From positions 1,588,964 through 1,652,963 of the forward strand of contig NZ_DS999411.1 in the NCBI RefSeq assembly GCF_000158175.1: a stretch of 64,000 nucleotides of DNA, written 5' to 3'. Below, piece after piece: positions 1 to 8,914 of this stretch. Position numbers and translations under genes: made by a program. This DNA comes from Luminiphilus syltensis NOR5-1B (lineage in GTDB: Bacteria > Pseudomonadota > Gammaproteobacteria > Pseudomonadales > Halieaceae). The notes beneath the pieces are model-generated. The model did no database searches and was not told the origin of the DNA. It worked only from the letters and a program-made list of their open reading frames with translations. How positions within the stretch are numbered: position 1 is the first letter of the stretch; each line of letters starts with the position of its first letter.

Positions 1-880
1 CTTCTGATGTGGCGGTGCCGAGGGTGGCAACGGCATAGCCGATACCATGCTGTGCCAGTGCAATAACATCCATGTACCCCTCGACTACCACAATGCGCTC
101 GAGACGATTGTTGTACTTGCGTGCCTGATAAAGCCCGTAAAGCTCTCGGGATTTATGAAATACCGGTGTCTCGGGGGAATTCAGGTATTTGGGTTTGTCA
201 TCACCGAGCACCCTGCCGCCGAAGGCGATCACTCGACCGCGTTGGTCGAGGATCGGAAAGATCACGCGTTCGCGAAAGCGGTCGTATACCCGATCGCGAT
301 CATTTTTGATGAGCATGCCGCATTTCAGCAAGCGTTCCTGCTCGGCCTCACTTTGCCCGCAGGCGGCGATCAGGTTGTCCCACCCGGGAGGCGCATAGCC
401 CAGGCGAAAGGCCTTGGCGATTTCACCGGTTAGGCCGCGGGACTTTAAATAGTCGACCGCCGACCCGGCCGCCGGATGTTGGCGCAGGCTGCGTTCGTAG
501 AATTGGGCGGATTGTTCCAGTGATTCGTACAGCGGCTTGTTGCTGTCGGCAGAGTTGGCAGCACTGCCTGGTCGTGCCTCCTCGCGCGGGACTTCAAGCC
601 CCGCTGACTGGGCGAGGTTCTCCACTGCCTCCGGAAAGTCGAGTTTTTCGTAATCCATAACGAAACCGATCGCGTTACCACCGGCGCCGCAGCCAAAGCA
701 GTAGAAAAACTGCTTTTCCGGATTAACGCTGAAGGAGGGGGTCTTTTCGTCGTGAAACGGACAGCATGCAGAGTAGTTCTTGCCGGTTTTCCGCAGCTTG
801 ACGCGCCGGTCGATCACATCAACGATGTCGAGACGGTCGAGCAGGTCATCCAGAAATTTTTGCGGGATTCTACCGGCCAC
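1..880 (-). CDS. dnaG: DNA primase DnaG (N-terminal part; gene runs off the window)
   Basis: Synthesises RNA primers at the replication fork. Translating the minus strand from a GTG at 880 gives MAGRIPQKFLDDLL, matching the usual MAGRIP N-terminus. The zinc-binding domain is intact (Cys40, His43, Cys61, Cys64, in CPFHDEKTPSF...FFYCFGCG). The RNA-polymerase core then begins, and the TOPRIM start (VVVEGYMDVIAL) lies near the window edge. About 293 codons are visible; the rest of the TOPRIM domain and the DnaB-binding C-terminus lie outside. A GAGG about 8 nt upstream of the GTG supports the start. It is the last visible gene of the rpsU-yqeY-dnaG operon; rpoD would be expected next but is not in view. 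Confidence 0.96.
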   Translation of the reverse strand, partial: MAGRIPQKFLDDLLDRLDIVDVIDRRVKLRKTGKNYSACCPFHDEKTPSFSVNPEKQFFYCFGCGAGGNAIGFVMDYEKLDFPEAVENLAQSAGLEVPREEARPGSAANSADSNKPLYESLEQSAQFYERSLRQHPAAGSAVDYLKSRGLTGEIAKAFRLGYAPPGWDNLIAACGQSEAEQERLLKCGMLIKNDRDRVYDRFRERVIFPILDQRGRVIAFGGRVLGDDKPKYLNSPETPVFHKSRELYGLYQARKYNNRLERIVVVEGYMDVIALAQHGIGYAVATLGTATSE

Positions 881-974
881 GGATTACACCTCGCGGCTGA
901 TGCCGCGTTCCGGGGTGTCGAGAGCGGGGTGATGCCATTGGAAAATCACAGTGAAACATCCGGTGGCTAAAAGT

Positions 975-990
975 AGGTAGACGTCTACCT
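975..990. repeat. Perfect 16-nt palindrome in the yqeY-dnaG spacer
   Basis: AGGTAGACGTCTACCT reads the same on both strands and lies in the 171-nt gap between yqeY and dnaG, about 95 nt upstream of the dnaG start. It could be a dimeric-repressor operator or an RNA hairpin that tunes dnaG relative to rpsU. E. coli has a terminator and processing sites in the equivalent position. No T-run follows it on the minus strand, so it is not a classical intrinsic terminator. Confidence 0.6.
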
Positions 991-1051
991 TAGCGCCTTG
1001 GGACGATTCAGGGGAGAGTAAACGTAGTGCAAAGTCGCGGTGCGTCTCCGC

Positions 1052-1501
1052 TCAGCCGTTCAGCTTCGCCTTAACGAGCTTCGAGACCTCGCCCATATCG
1101 GCGCGGCCCTGAAGTTGCGGTTTGAGCTTCCCCATAAGGGGGCCCATGGCGGCCATTCCGGTAGCCTCAATGCTCGCGAGAGCGTCGTCGATCATTGCCG
1201 CAATTTCATCGGACCCAAGCTGTGCGGGGAGGTAGTCCTGAATAACCGCGATCTCCGATTTCTCCTGATCCGCGAGTTCGGTACGGCCGGCGTCTTCATA
1301 CTGCCGGATTGAGTCCCGGCGCTGCTTGACCATTTTGTCGAGGATACTGAGGGCGCGTTCATCATCGATTTCGATGCGTTCATCGACCTCTATGCGCTTG
1401 AACTCAGACTGAATGAGTCTGATGGTGCCGAGGCGCGCCTTGTCACGCGCCTTCATGGCGGCTTTCATATCCGCCTTGACGGTAGCGACGATATCGCTCA
1501 C
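1052..1501 (-). CDS. yqeY: GatB/YqeY domain protein
   Basis: A 149-residue helical YqeY-family protein, related to the tail domain of the amidotransferase subunit GatB. The family is thought to interact with tRNA, but its function is not settled. The sequence is typical: a KADMKAAMKARDK start, the LGTIRLIQSEFKRIEVDER block, and a DYLPAQL...GPLMGKLKPQLQGRADM C-terminal half. It starts 8 nt after the rpsU stop and is followed by dnaG, the usual position of yqeY in many proteobacteria. Confidence 0.93.
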   Translation of the reverse strand: MSDIVATVKADMKAAMKARDKARLGTIRLIQSEFKRIEVDERIEIDDERALSILDKMVKQRRDSIRQYEDAGRTELADQEKSEIAVIQDYLPAQLGSDEIAAMIDDALASIEATGMAAMGPLMGKLKPQLQGRADMGEVSKLVKAKLNG

Positions 1502-1509
1502 GTCGGTGC

Positions 1510-1725
1510 TCAGTAGAGACGCTGGCGCTTACGGTTTTCGCGCGACATCTTCTTCAAGTGGCGCTTCACGGCAGCGGCGGCCGCGCGCTTGCGCACGGTC
1601 GTTGGCTTCTCGTAGTGCTCACGCTTGCGAACTTCCGCAAGCAATCCGGCTTTCTCGCAGGAGCGCTTGAAACGACGCAATGCGACGTCAAACGGCTCAT
1701 TTTCCTTTACCTTAACTGAAGGCAT
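1510..1725 (-). CDS. rpsU: 30S ribosomal protein S21
   Basis: A 71-residue, very basic ribosomal protein of the small-subunit platform, involved in translation initiation. The sequence matches S21 throughout ([21 protein letters not shown]-terminus, [16 protein letters not shown]-terminal half). First gene of the rpsU-yqeY-dnaG operon; a sigma70-like promoter is visible upstream. Confidence 0.98.
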   Translation of the reverse strand: MPSVKVKENEPFDVALRRFKRSCEKAGLLAEVRKREHYEKPTTVRKRAAAAAVKRHLKKMSRENRKRQRLY

Positions 1726-1798
1726 TCATTCGTTCCTGTAGCGGGTTATTTACGGCTGCTTTTTAGCCAGTAACAGCCATTGATTTCAGAGGGCGCGA

Positions 1799-1827
1799 AG
1801 TATAGGCGCAGCGGGGGGATTTTGCAA
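1799..1827 (-). promoter_or_regulatory. Probable sigma70 promoter of rpsU-yqeY-dnaG
   Basis: On the minus strand, TTGCAA (1827-1822) is separated by 17 nt from TATACT (1804-1799). The -10 matches TATAAT at 5/6 positions and the -35 matches TTGACA at 4/6. Transcription would start near 1792, giving a leader of about 65 nt before the rpsU ATG at 1725. Confidence 0.6.
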
Positions 1828-1882
1828 AGGCGGCTAACATGTTAATTTCTCGCACCTTTTTCGCTTATGTGGGGGCGTTTTA

Positions 1883-2923
1883 GTGCGAGTTCTGGGTATC
1901 GAGACATCCTGTGACGAAACGGGCGTGGCAATTTACGATACCGCGCGCGGACTGCTGGCGGACGCGCTCTTCAGTCAGGTCGCCATTCATGCCGAGTATG
2001 GGGGCGTGGTTCCTGAGCTTGCGTCGAGAGACCATATCCGTAAAACGCTGCCCTTGGTCGATAAAGTGCTGGCTGAGGCGGAGTTGCTCAAGACGGATAT
2101 CGATGGCATCGCTTACACGGCGGGCCCGGGCCTGGTAGGGGCTCTGATGGTAGGCGCCACACTGGGTCGTTCGATGGCCAGGGGGTTGGGGGTGCCGAGT
2201 CTCGGTATCCACCATATGGAGGGTCATTTGCTGGCTCCCATGTTGGCCGATGAGCCGCCCCAGTGGCCCTTTGTTGCGCTTCTGGTCAGCGGCGGGCATA
2301 CGCAGCTTGTCAGGGTGGATGGTCTCGGGCGCTACAAGCTGCTGGGTGAATCACTTGATGATGCTGCCGGCGAAGCCTTTGATAAAACAGCAAAAATGTT
2401 GGAACTGGGCTACCCCGGTGGGCCCGCGGTGGCCGCGCTGGCAGAGCAGGGTAATCCCGCTCGTTTCGACTTTCCCCGCCCAATGGTTAAACGGCCAGGA
2501 CTGGATTTCAGTTTCTCGGGATTAAAAACCCACACCCGAACAACCATCGCCGCCGAGGGGAAAAAGCCGCAGGGTTTGACTGACATCGATAAGGCGGATA
2601 TTGCCCGCGCTTTTGAGTCGGCGGTTGTGGATACGCTGGTTATCAAGTGCCGGCGAGCCCTTAAACAGGAGGGGCTCAGGACATTGGTAATGGCCGGGGG
2701 TGTCAGTGCCAATAAGCGCCTCCGAGCAGCCCTCACTGAAAAGCTGGGACCCGAGGGGATGGGTGTTTATTACCCGGCACCGTCATTGTGCACCGATAAT
2801 GGCGCCATGATTGCCTACGCCGGTGCCCAGCGTATGGTCGCCGGGGAGCGTGACACCGACGATACCGATGTGCGGGCGCGATGGCCGATGACAGAACTTG
2901 CGCCGCCATCGCAAGCGGCTTGA
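1883..2923 (+). CDS. tsaD: tRNA N6-adenosine threonylcarbamoyltransferase TsaD
   Basis: Transfers threonylcarbamoyl from TC-AMP to A37 of ANN-decoding tRNAs, with TsaB and TsaE. The 346-residue protein has the ASKHA-fold start [12 protein letters not shown], the metal-ligand motif HMEGH (His111, His115), the [14 protein letters not shown] block and a late [13 protein letters not shown] metal/ATP motif. It starts with GTG at 1883, because the conserved N-terminus begins there. Divergent from rpsU, the classical arrangement, and followed by folB after 19 nt. Confidence 0.97.
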   Translation: MRVLGIETSCDETGVAIYDTARGLLADALFSQVAIHAEYGGVVPELASRDHIRKTLPLVDKVLAEAELLKTDIDGIAYTAGPGLVGALMVGATLGRSMARGLGVPSLGIHHMEGHLLAPMLADEPPQWPFVALLVSGGHTQLVRVDGLGRYKLLGESLDDAAGEAFDKTAKMLELGYPGGPAVAALAEQGNPARFDFPRPMVKRPGLDFSFSGLKTHTRTTIAAEGKKPQGLTDIDKADIARAFESAVVDTLVIKCRRALKQEGLRTLVMAGGVSANKRLRAALTEKLGPEGMGVYYPAPSLCTDNGAMIAYAGAQRMVAGERDTDDTDVRARWPMTELAPPSQAA

Positions 2924-2942
2924 TTTCGTTTCGGAGTTGACT

Positions 2943-3299
2943 ATGGATATTGTGTTCATCAAAGGTCTGCGCGCCGATGCCGTGATCGGGGTTTGCGATT
3001 GGGAGCGGGGTATCCGGCAGGAATTGGTTTTTGATGTGGAGCTCGGTGCCGATTTCGCACGCGCTGAACAAACCGATGCCCTTGCCGATGCGATCGATTA
3101 CGGTGCGGTCTCCGAACGCATCAAGCAGATCGTGGTCGGTTCCCAATTCCAGCTTTTGGAGGCATTGGCAGGTGTGATTGCTACGGCGTTGGTGGATGAG
3201 TTCGGAATTCCCTGGTTCAGGCTGCGTGTTGCCAAGCCGGGTGCCGTTCCTGAGGCGCAAAGCGTTGGGGTTGTAATAGAGCGGGGGGTGCGCACTTAA
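2943..3299 (+). CDS. folB: Dihydroneopterin aldolase
   Basis: Cleaves 7,8-dihydroneopterin in folate synthesis. The 118-residue protein has the FolB features [17 protein letters not shown] and [15 protein letters not shown], then [11 protein letters not shown] and a late [21 protein letters not shown]. The ATG at 2943 follows GGAG at a normal distance. The tsaD-folB order is common in gammaproteobacteria. The stop overlaps the convergent cca stop by 4 nt. Confidence 0.95.
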   Translation: MDIVFIKGLRADAVIGVCDWERGIRQELVFDVELGADFARAEQTDALADAIDYGAVSERIKQIVVGSQFQLLEALAGVIATALVDEFGIPWFRLRVAKPGAVPEAQSVGVVIERGVRT

Positions 3300-4411
3300 T
3301 CGCGCCGCGCTTCGAGTCCCTCCTGAGACACCAGGACGTCTTCAATCGCGGCGATTTGACGGTGGGCTATTGCGGCGCCGATCTCCGGCCCCGAAAGGCC
3401 CTCATTGGTGATATCCCTGGCGCTGATGGAGCGCGCTGAATTTGCCACTAGCCGCAGTCTTTCGGCAGGCGCGTAGGCGGCAGGGTGATGGCCATTCAGC
3501 GCGGCCACCGTTTCGCAAAATCCTGAAAAGGGCTCTTCTCGACGTAACGCGTCGAGTGCTTTCAGTAATCGAAGTAGCTCACTGGCGTCATTTGAATCTA
3601 TCGAGCTGCGGTGCTTGATAATGGCGGCGCTCAGCGCGGCCACGCGTTTTGGTGTCTTGAACTGCCGGTTGATGTGCTCAGCGCGTGTCGCGTCGAGCTG
3701 GGACAGTAGCGCGGCCCAGCGGCACTCGGTACGCGACGTCCATTGACTGGCATTTTTTAGACGGTCGATATCTGCAACGCCAATATCGGGTATGAGCTGC
3801 TCGAGCGCCCCGCAGGAGTCCAGCACCCTGAAGAAGACCTCGGGGCTCTTTTCCGCCAGGGCGCGCTCGGTCTCCACCCAGATTCGTTCCACCGACAGGT
3901 GCGCAAGCTCACCCTCCGTAACAAGCGTGCGCATCAGGTCAGTCGTTTCGGAAGCGACCTTGAAGTTGAGATGGTGATAGCGCGCGGCGAAGCGCGCGAC
4001 TCGCAGAACGCGCAGTGGATCCTCGACAAAGTGGGGTGAAACGTGTCGTAACACCCGCGCTTGAAGGTCCCGCTGGCCCCCATAGGGATCGATAACTTCT
4101 CCCTTTTCGGACATTGCCATGGCGTTAATGGTCAAATCCCGTCGTTGCAGGTCCTCCTCGAGGGTTACCGAGGGGTCCGCATGAACTTCGAAGCCGTGAT
4201 AACCCCGTCCTGACTTGCGCTCGGTGCGCGCCAGGGCGTACTCGTCCTTGGTATCGGGGTGCAGAAAAACCGGGAAATCCCTGCCGACCTGGGTGAAGCC
4301 TTGCTCAAGCATATGCTCGGCGGTAGCACCGACGACCACCCAGTCGGTTTCGTGGAAGGCGTAATCCAGTAGTTGGTCGCGAACGGCGCCGCCGACTTTA
4401 TAGACTTGCAT
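3296..4411 (-). CDS. cca: CCA tRNA nucleotidyltransferase (compact, HD domain missing)
   Basis: Adds or repairs the 3' CCA of tRNA. The N-terminal half matches gammaproteobacterial Cca closely: [70 protein letters not shown]. The protein is 371 residues against about 410 in E. coli. The difference is a deletion in the C-terminal half covering the HD phosphohydrolase signature: no HD pair or GIHT-like segment is present. CCA addition should be kept, while the phosphatase and 2',3'-cyclic phosphodiesterase activities are probably lost (inference). Upstream, 4412-4598 holds no convincing gene. Confidence 0.94.
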   Translation of the reverse strand: MQVYKVGGAVRDQLLDYAFHETDWVVVGATAEHMLEQGFTQVGRDFPVFLHPDTKDEYALARTERKSGRGYHGFEVHADPSVTLEEDLQRRDLTINAMAMSEKGEVIDPYGGQRDLQARVLRHVSPHFVEDPLRVLRVARFAARYHHLNFKVASETTDLMRTLVTEGELAHLSVERIWVETERALAEKSPEVFFRVLDSCGALEQLIPDIGVADIDRLKNASQWTSRTECRWAALLSQLDATRAEHINRQFKTPKRVAALSAAIIKHRSSIDSNDASELLRLLKALDALRREEPFSGFCETVAALNGHHPAAYAPAERLRLVANSARSISARDITNEGLSGPEIGAAIAHRQIAAIEDVLVSQEGLEARRD

Positions 4412-4598
4412 GATATCGCTCGGGAATCGCTATCATGTTGCTGGGGTGTATGGTTGCCGGATTTCCGAGGCCCAGAATCCATTGCTCAGGTTTCGAATAA
4501 CGCGCTGATCGTTGCTGCTGGAGACTCCCGATGCCTGCCACTGTAAATCCCTACTGGTTATCGATGTCTGGTTGGTAGTGGAGCGTAATGAGTAGCGC

Positions 4599-5444
4599 TT
4601 AGCAAGCGGCGGTGTGTCGCGCTCCTGTCTGCAGGTTCATCAGAGTCATACAACCACCCCACACGCATCCCGTATCGAGGCCTATGAATTGGTGGTCTTG
4701 GGTGACGCCACTCAGCGCCGCCCAGTGCCCAAAAACAACACACTCATCGGCCTCAAGTTTATTGGGCTGAGCAAACCAGGCGTTCACGGTTTTCCCGCTG
4801 AGTGCACCGACTCGAGGAGTGGCTTCTTTACTGACAAAATCGAGTTTCGCCCGGCGCGAGCAATAACGCATTCGCGTTAAATAGTTGGTTATCACCCGTA
4901 ACCGGGCCATTCCTTTCAGGTGATCACTCCAGACGTAGGGTTCATTGCCATACATGGCCTTGAGAAACTGTCGATAATCCGGCCCGCGAAGCACCGTTTC
5001 AACCTCACGTGCATGCTCGGCCGCCTGTTCGCTGGTCCATACAGGAGGGATTCCCGCATGGACCAGAATACCGGCCCCATAGGTCTGCTGCTCATTGGTG
5101 ATAGGCAGGCTACCACGATGCAGTAGCGGCTGATGGCGCAGCCAGTGGAGAAGGGTGTCGCGATCGGGCGCGTCGAGAATATCCTGAAGATTGTCGGAGC
5201 GGCCGTGAGTGGCTGAATTTGCTGCGATGGCCAGTAAGTGCAGATCGTGGTTTCCGAGAACCACGGTGACGCTGTCTCGATGATCATGAAACCAGCGGAG
5301 GCTGGCGAGGTTCTCGGGACCACGGTTAACAAGATCACCGGTAGACCAGAGGTGGTCTTTTTTTGGGTTGAAGCCCACCTGTTTCAGGAGCTTTTTCAGC
5401 GGCCGAAGACAACCCTGAATATCGCCGACAGCGTAATGAGTCAT
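4599..5444 (-). CDS. apaH: Symmetrical bis(5'-nucleosyl)-tetraphosphatase ApaH
   Basis: Hydrolyses Ap4A to two ADP; in some bacteria it also decaps Np4-RNA. The 281-residue calcineurin-like phosphoesterase has all the metal motifs: GDIQGC near the start, GDLVNRGPENL, then GNHDLHLL and the later LVHAGIPP. It lies 68 nt downstream of rsmA. In relatives apaG usually sits between rsmA and apaH; here there is no room for it. Confidence 0.96.
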   Translation of the reverse strand: MTHYAVGDIQGCLRPLKKLLKQVGFNPKKDHLWSTGDLVNRGPENLASLRWFHDHRDSVTVVLGNHDLHLLAIAANSATHGRSDNLQDILDAPDRDTLLHWLRHQPLLHRGSLPITNEQQTYGAGILVHAGIPPVWTSEQAAEHAREVETVLRGPDYRQFLKAMYGNEPYVWSDHLKGMARLRVITNYLTRMRYCSRRAKLDFVSKEATPRVGALSGKTVNAWFAQPNKLEADECVVFGHWAALSGVTQDHQFIGLDTGCVWGGCMTLMNLQTGARHTAAC

Positions 5445-5512
5445 AGCAGTTCCGTTTTACCTGTAACTCCGACTTACTGCGTCAGCCCTGTATGCGAATG
5501 CACGGCGACAGA

Positions 5513-6310
5513 CTACATTAGCGATGCCAATGACACAAAGTCGGCCAGTGCTAGTGACTCGGCGCGGGCATTAGGGTCGATACCCAAAGCCTCCAGCGCA
5601 CTGTCATCAATAATCCCCTTGAAATTGTTTCTCAGGGTCTTTCGGCGCTGGGCAAAGGCGTGGCGAGTGACAGTGCGCAGCGCTACCGGATCGCACGCTT
5701 TGTACGGCGAGGAGTGATGTGGTCTTAGCGACACCACAGCTGATTGCACTTTAGGTGCCGGATAAAAAGACTCGGGAGGAACATCGATAAGATGGGTCAC
5801 CTGACAAAGATACTGCGCCATGACACCGACACGTCCCCAGTGCTTGCTGCCCGGTGCGGCGGAGAGCCTTTGCACCACTTCAAGCTGAAGCATAAAATGC
5901 ATGTCGCGGATAATGTCGATGTTCTCCAGCAATTTGAAGATCAGCGGTGTTGAAATGTTATACGGCAAATTGCCCACAACGCGCAGCTTCTCTTCGGACA
6001 CCCGTAATTGGCTGAAATCGAAGTTGAGTGCATCGGCTGAATGTAGAGCGAAATTGCTGTAAATACTGAAACTCGCCAGCAACACCGCGGTTAGATCTCG
6101 ATCGAGTTCGATAGCGTCGTAGGCGCATTCCGTGGAGATGAGCGCCTGGGTCAGTGCGCCTTCGCCGGGTCCTATTTCGACCAGATGGTCGCCCGGCTGA
6201 GGATTGATGGCCTGCGCGATAGCATCGATCACCGATTGATCGCGCAAAAAGTTCTGCCCAAAGCGTTTTCGAGGTTTGTGGCCGAGCCGCCCCTGGCGAG
6301 AATCCGACAT
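5513..6310 (-). CDS. rsmA: 16S rRNA (adenine1518/1519-N6)-dimethyltransferase
   Basis: SAM-dependent dimethylation of two adenines in 16S rRNA helix 45 (KsgA). The 265-residue protein shows the RKRFGQNFL N-terminus, SAM motif EIGPGEGALTQ, catalytic NLPYNIS and the C-terminal HAFAQRRKTLRNNFKG. The ATG at 6310 lies 2 nt after the stop of the upstream H-NS-like gene, so the two are almost certainly co-transcribed. Confidence 0.97.
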   Translation of the reverse strand: MSDSRQGRLGHKPRKRFGQNFLRDQSVIDAIAQAINPQPGDHLVEIGPGEGALTQALISTECAYDAIELDRDLTAVLLASFSIYSNFALHSADALNFDFSQLRVSEEKLRVVGNLPYNISTPLIFKLLENIDIIRDMHFMLQLEVVQRLSAAPGSKHWGRVGVMAQYLCQVTHLIDVPPESFYPAPKVQSAVVSLRPHHSSPYKACDPVALRTVTRHAFAQRRKTLRNNFKGIIDDSALEALGIDPNARAESLALADFVSLASLM

Positions 6311-6312
6311 TG

Positions 6313-6726
6313 TCAGATCAGGCAGCTATCGAGGTCGCCTCCGTTCTCCATAAACTCACGAAATACGATGGGGGTTCTCCCGCGACCGGTCCACTGGTGA
6401 GTTTCGCCGGCAACGGTTATCTCATACTTGGGCGGTACCGGGCCTCGCTTACCCGATCGCTTACCGGATTTCTTCCTCGTCGCGACTTTGCGTTTTTTAC
6501 CCGCCAATTCGGCGGCTTCGCTGGCGGTAACACCTAACTTCTTCATCATCGACTGCAGTTTCTTAAGATCTGCCGCGCGGCGCTTATCTTCCCGTGTTTT
6601 TTCTTTCACCTCGATTTGTTTGGCGGCGGCAGTCAAATTCGCAATCGCACTTTTTAATTCGACGAGTGACAGATCTTTGGCAGCATTTCGCGCTGCGGTT
6701 TTCGATTTGGCGATAGCAGAAAGCAC
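6313..6726 (-). CDS. H-NS family histone-like nucleoid-structuring protein
   Basis: A 137-residue DNA-binding protein. Residues 1-70 are a charged helical oligomerisation region (VELKSAIANLTAAAKQIEV...). A very basic linker follows (KKRKVATRKKSGKRSGKRG, about residues 77-95). The C-terminus is the H-NS minor-groove domain: PPKYEITVAGETHQWTGRGR, where TGRGR is the AT-hook-like loop. GTG at 6726 is preceded by GGAAA about 8 nt upstream. Family members silence AT-rich, often foreign, DNA. Its place directly upstream of rsmA, with a 2-nt gap, is unusual. The linker is longer and more basic than in E. coli H-NS. Confidence 0.9.
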   Translation of the reverse strand: MLSAIAKSKTAARNAAKDLSLVELKSAIANLTAAAKQIEVKEKTREDKRRAADLKKLQSMMKKLGVTASEAAELAGKKRKVATRKKSGKRSGKRGPVPPKYEITVAGETHQWTGRGRTPIVFREFMENGGDLDSCLI

Positions 6727-6774
6727 AATTTATTTCCAATTAAATTAAACAGGATGGTTTATAAAACAAATCCA

Positions 6775-6792
6775 CTCTATTTTAAAGTAGAG
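6775..6792. repeat. Imperfect palindrome in the AT-rich leader of the H-NS-like gene
   Basis: CTCTA-t-TTTAAA-g-TAGAG forms an 18-nt near-palindrome inside the markedly AT-rich segment 6727-6865 upstream of the H-NS-like gene. AT-rich leaders are typical targets of H-NS, so autoregulation is plausible but not shown. No clear -35/-10 pair was picked out here. Confidence 0.4.
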
Positions 6793-6865
6793 GTTTCTAT
6801 TGCGACAGCAGTGATTGAAAATAGCGGTTAAAAATAAAATATTAAATAAAGCTTGGCTTTGTCGA

Positions 6866-7891
6866 TCAGAAATAGGGCAGTAAATGCTCGAAACAATCAT
6901 CACGACGGCCGCAGCGGATGGGGTTGTTCCGTATTCTCTCTTCGAGGGGTAATCCCGCGTAGCGCTCATGGGTATCGGCGAGCTGGGCAATCCGCCAGTG
7001 CCAACGCAGCGCGTCGTTGAAAACCCAACCCATAAGGCACAGGCACAACGCGGTGGCGAGCAGTCGGTGGGACGGTATTGCCTTTTTGCGTAGTTTTTTG
7101 CCCAATCGCCACAGTCCGGCAACCAGAAGGCCGGTGACCACCAACAGGTTGGCAACCAGGTTCGGGTAGACCATGCCGGCGGCATGTATGCCGCGGACGA
7201 TGTTATTGGACCATCCGCCCCACAATGGCGGGTTGGTCCAATCTTCAAAAATCTGTTCGGCAACGGCTGCGGCCGAAAAAGGCCTTAATTCAGCGCCGTT
7301 CATTCGGATCGGCTCGCCATTGTTATCGTGGTCTGTCGGATCGGAGTGAAAACCGATCGCCAGTTCAATAATTCGACCCCGATATTTATCTTTCCCATAA
7401 ACCATGGCCACTTGTGTTAATTCTCCCCATGACTGATTCAGAGGCAGGTTATACAACAGCTCGGGTTCGTCGGCTCGACGCCAATAAACAGCGGCATTGG
7501 CCCAGGTGGTGATGCCCTCAATATTGAATTTAATAAACGGAAAATCTTCGGCTAAAAAATTGATGGGCATCGATAATATGGCCTGACCCTCGGCGAAGGC
7601 GGTAATAACACCGGTATCGCCGTCGAGAAAACCGCCTCCGGCAACCAGGGGTTGAAAGGCTTTTCCGGGGATTACTGCCGTTTCCACATCGTGACCGGCA
7701 AACGGTTCAAATTCCGGATGAAAGTCAAAAAACCAGAGACTGTAGACTGCGACGAGTACTACCGCAGCCACACAGAATACGACGCCGGCCTCCTTGAAGG
7801 CCGGCTTCCACACCGATGGTTCTGGCAACGATGAACCATCGAGGTTAGCCTGAGTAGCGCTATTTACTTTGCTGGAGGCGTCATGCCCCAT
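6866..7891 (-). CDS. Uncharacterised membrane protein, divergent from patatin
   Basis: About 341 residues, no recognised family. The N-terminus is cytoplasmic-looking and polar, followed by one helix at about residues 35-55 (GVVFCVAAVVLVAVYSLWFF). A large soluble segment of about 190 residues rich in beta-type sequence follows, then two hydrophobic segments near residues 250-270 and 280-300 and a polar tail. I chose ATG 7891, not the longer ATG at 7957. GGAGAG stands 9 nt upstream of 7891, while the longer form lacks a Shine-Dalgarno and would run 75 nt into the patatin gene. The start overlaps the divergent patatin start by 9 nt. Confidence 0.7.
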   Translation of the reverse strand: MGHDASSKVNSATQANLDGSSLPEPSVWKPAFKEAGVVFCVAAVVLVAVYSLWFFDFHPEFEPFAGHDVETAVIPGKAFQPLVAGGGFLDGDTGVITAFAEGQAILSMPINFLAEDFPFIKFNIEGITTWANAAVYWRRADEPELLYNLPLNQSWGELTQVAMVYGKDKYRGRIIELAIGFHSDPTDHDNNGEPIRMNGAELRPFSAAAVAEQIFEDWTNPPLWGGWSNNIVRGIHAAGMVYPNLVANLLVVTGLLVAGLWRLGKKLRKKAIPSHRLLATALCLCLMGWVFNDALRWHWRIAQLADTHERYAGLPLEERIRNNPIRCGRRDDCFEHLLPYF

Positions 7892-8890
7892 CGCGTTGTT
7901 CTCTCCATTGATGGCGGTGGTATCCGCGGGCTGATACCTGCGCTTGTGGTCGCTCATTTGGAAGCAATGACAAAACGGCCTGCCTGCGAGTTATTTGATT
8001 TGATAGTCGGTACCTCCACTGGTGGTATTCTGGCTCTCGGGCTTGCACTTGGCAACAGAGCTCCATCCATTACCCGACCGGATGCCAGTGCTTTGGCATC
8101 GGCCAGGCCCGCTACCGACGATCCCTGTGAGTTTCGAGCGGCCGAACTCGCTGATCTGTACATCGAGCATGGCAGGTCCATTTTTACTCGATCGCTATGG
8201 CGCGGGATTCGTTCTGCGGGCGGATCGCTGGACGAGACTTATGACCATCGACCCCTTGAAGCGCTGCTTTCGGATTATTTTGGCGACAGGTGTCTGGGGG
8301 ATCTCGTTACCCCCTGTATGGTGACCGCTTACGATATTGCGCACCGGGAAACGCTATTCATGAAGAGCTGGCAGTCACGAGACGTGGCGCTGCTCTGCAG
8401 GGCGGCAGCAAGGGCGACCTCGGCAGCCCCCGCGTATTTCGAGCCGGCTGAGTTGGAGGCCTCAACGCGGCAGCGCGCACTGATTGATGGCGGGGTGTTT
8501 ATCAATTCTCCGGCGGTCTCAGCCTATGCCGAAGCACTGCGATTATTTCCTGATCATGAACTGACCGTGGTCTCCCTGGGTACCGGTGAGCTGACACGGC
8601 CCATTGCCATCAGTGACGCCCGGAACTGGGGCAAGATCGGGTGGGTGCTACCGTTACTGGACTGCATGTTTGACGGCCATTCAAAGGCGGTTGATCAGCA
8701 AATGCGCGCGTTCCTGGGCGATCGCTATTTTAGGCTTCAGGCCACTCTGGATATTGCCAGCGATGACCTTGACGACGCATCGGAAAGTAACCTGGCCGCT
8801 TTGAGCGCGGTGGCAGCGCGGCTGATTGAGGACAATGAGACGACGCTCAAGAAGATTGCCGAGAGGCTTAATTCGCCGCGATACGATTAA
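7883..8890 (+). CDS. Patatin-like phospholipase
   Basis: A 335-residue lipid acyl hydrolase. The oxyanion-hole motif DGGGIRG lies at about residues 10-16, the nucleophile elbow GTSTGG near residue 44, and the catalytic-dyad Asp in LIDGGVFINSPA near residue 200. It therefore looks catalytically intact. GGAGG lies 4 nt before ATG 7883. It stands alone on the plus strand inside a minus-strand cluster. Patatins of this type serve lipid turnover, and some are effectors of CBASS defence (CapV), but no nucleotidyltransferase or other defence gene is adjacent. Substrate unknown. Confidence 0.9.
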   Translation: MPHRVVLSIDGGGIRGLIPALVVAHLEAMTKRPACELFDLIVGTSTGGILALGLALGNRAPSITRPDASALASARPATDDPCEFRAAELADLYIEHGRSIFTRSLWRGIRSAGGSLDETYDHRPLEALLSDYFGDRCLGDLVTPCMVTAYDIAHRETLFMKSWQSRDVALLCRAAARATSAAPAYFEPAELEASTRQRALIDGGVFINSPAVSAYAEALRLFPDHELTVVSLGTGELTRPIAISDARNWGKIGWVLPLLDCMFDGHSKAVDQQMRAFLGDRYFRLQATLDIASDDLDDASESNLAALSAVAARLIEDNETTLKKIAERLNSPRYD

Positions 8891-8914
8891 TCGTTATTAT
8901 CGCGGTGCTGGCGA

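Noticed and set aside
4412-4598. tRNA or small gene between cca and apaH
   Set aside because: A GGTTTCGAAT stretch looked like a T-loop, but no acceptor stem or cloverleaf could be drawn around it.
7883-8890. Patatin as a CBASS effector
   Set aside because: No CD-NTase, Cap2/Cap3 or other CBASS gene nearby; the neighbours are a membrane protein and a GT-like gene. Kept as plain patatin-like phospholipase.
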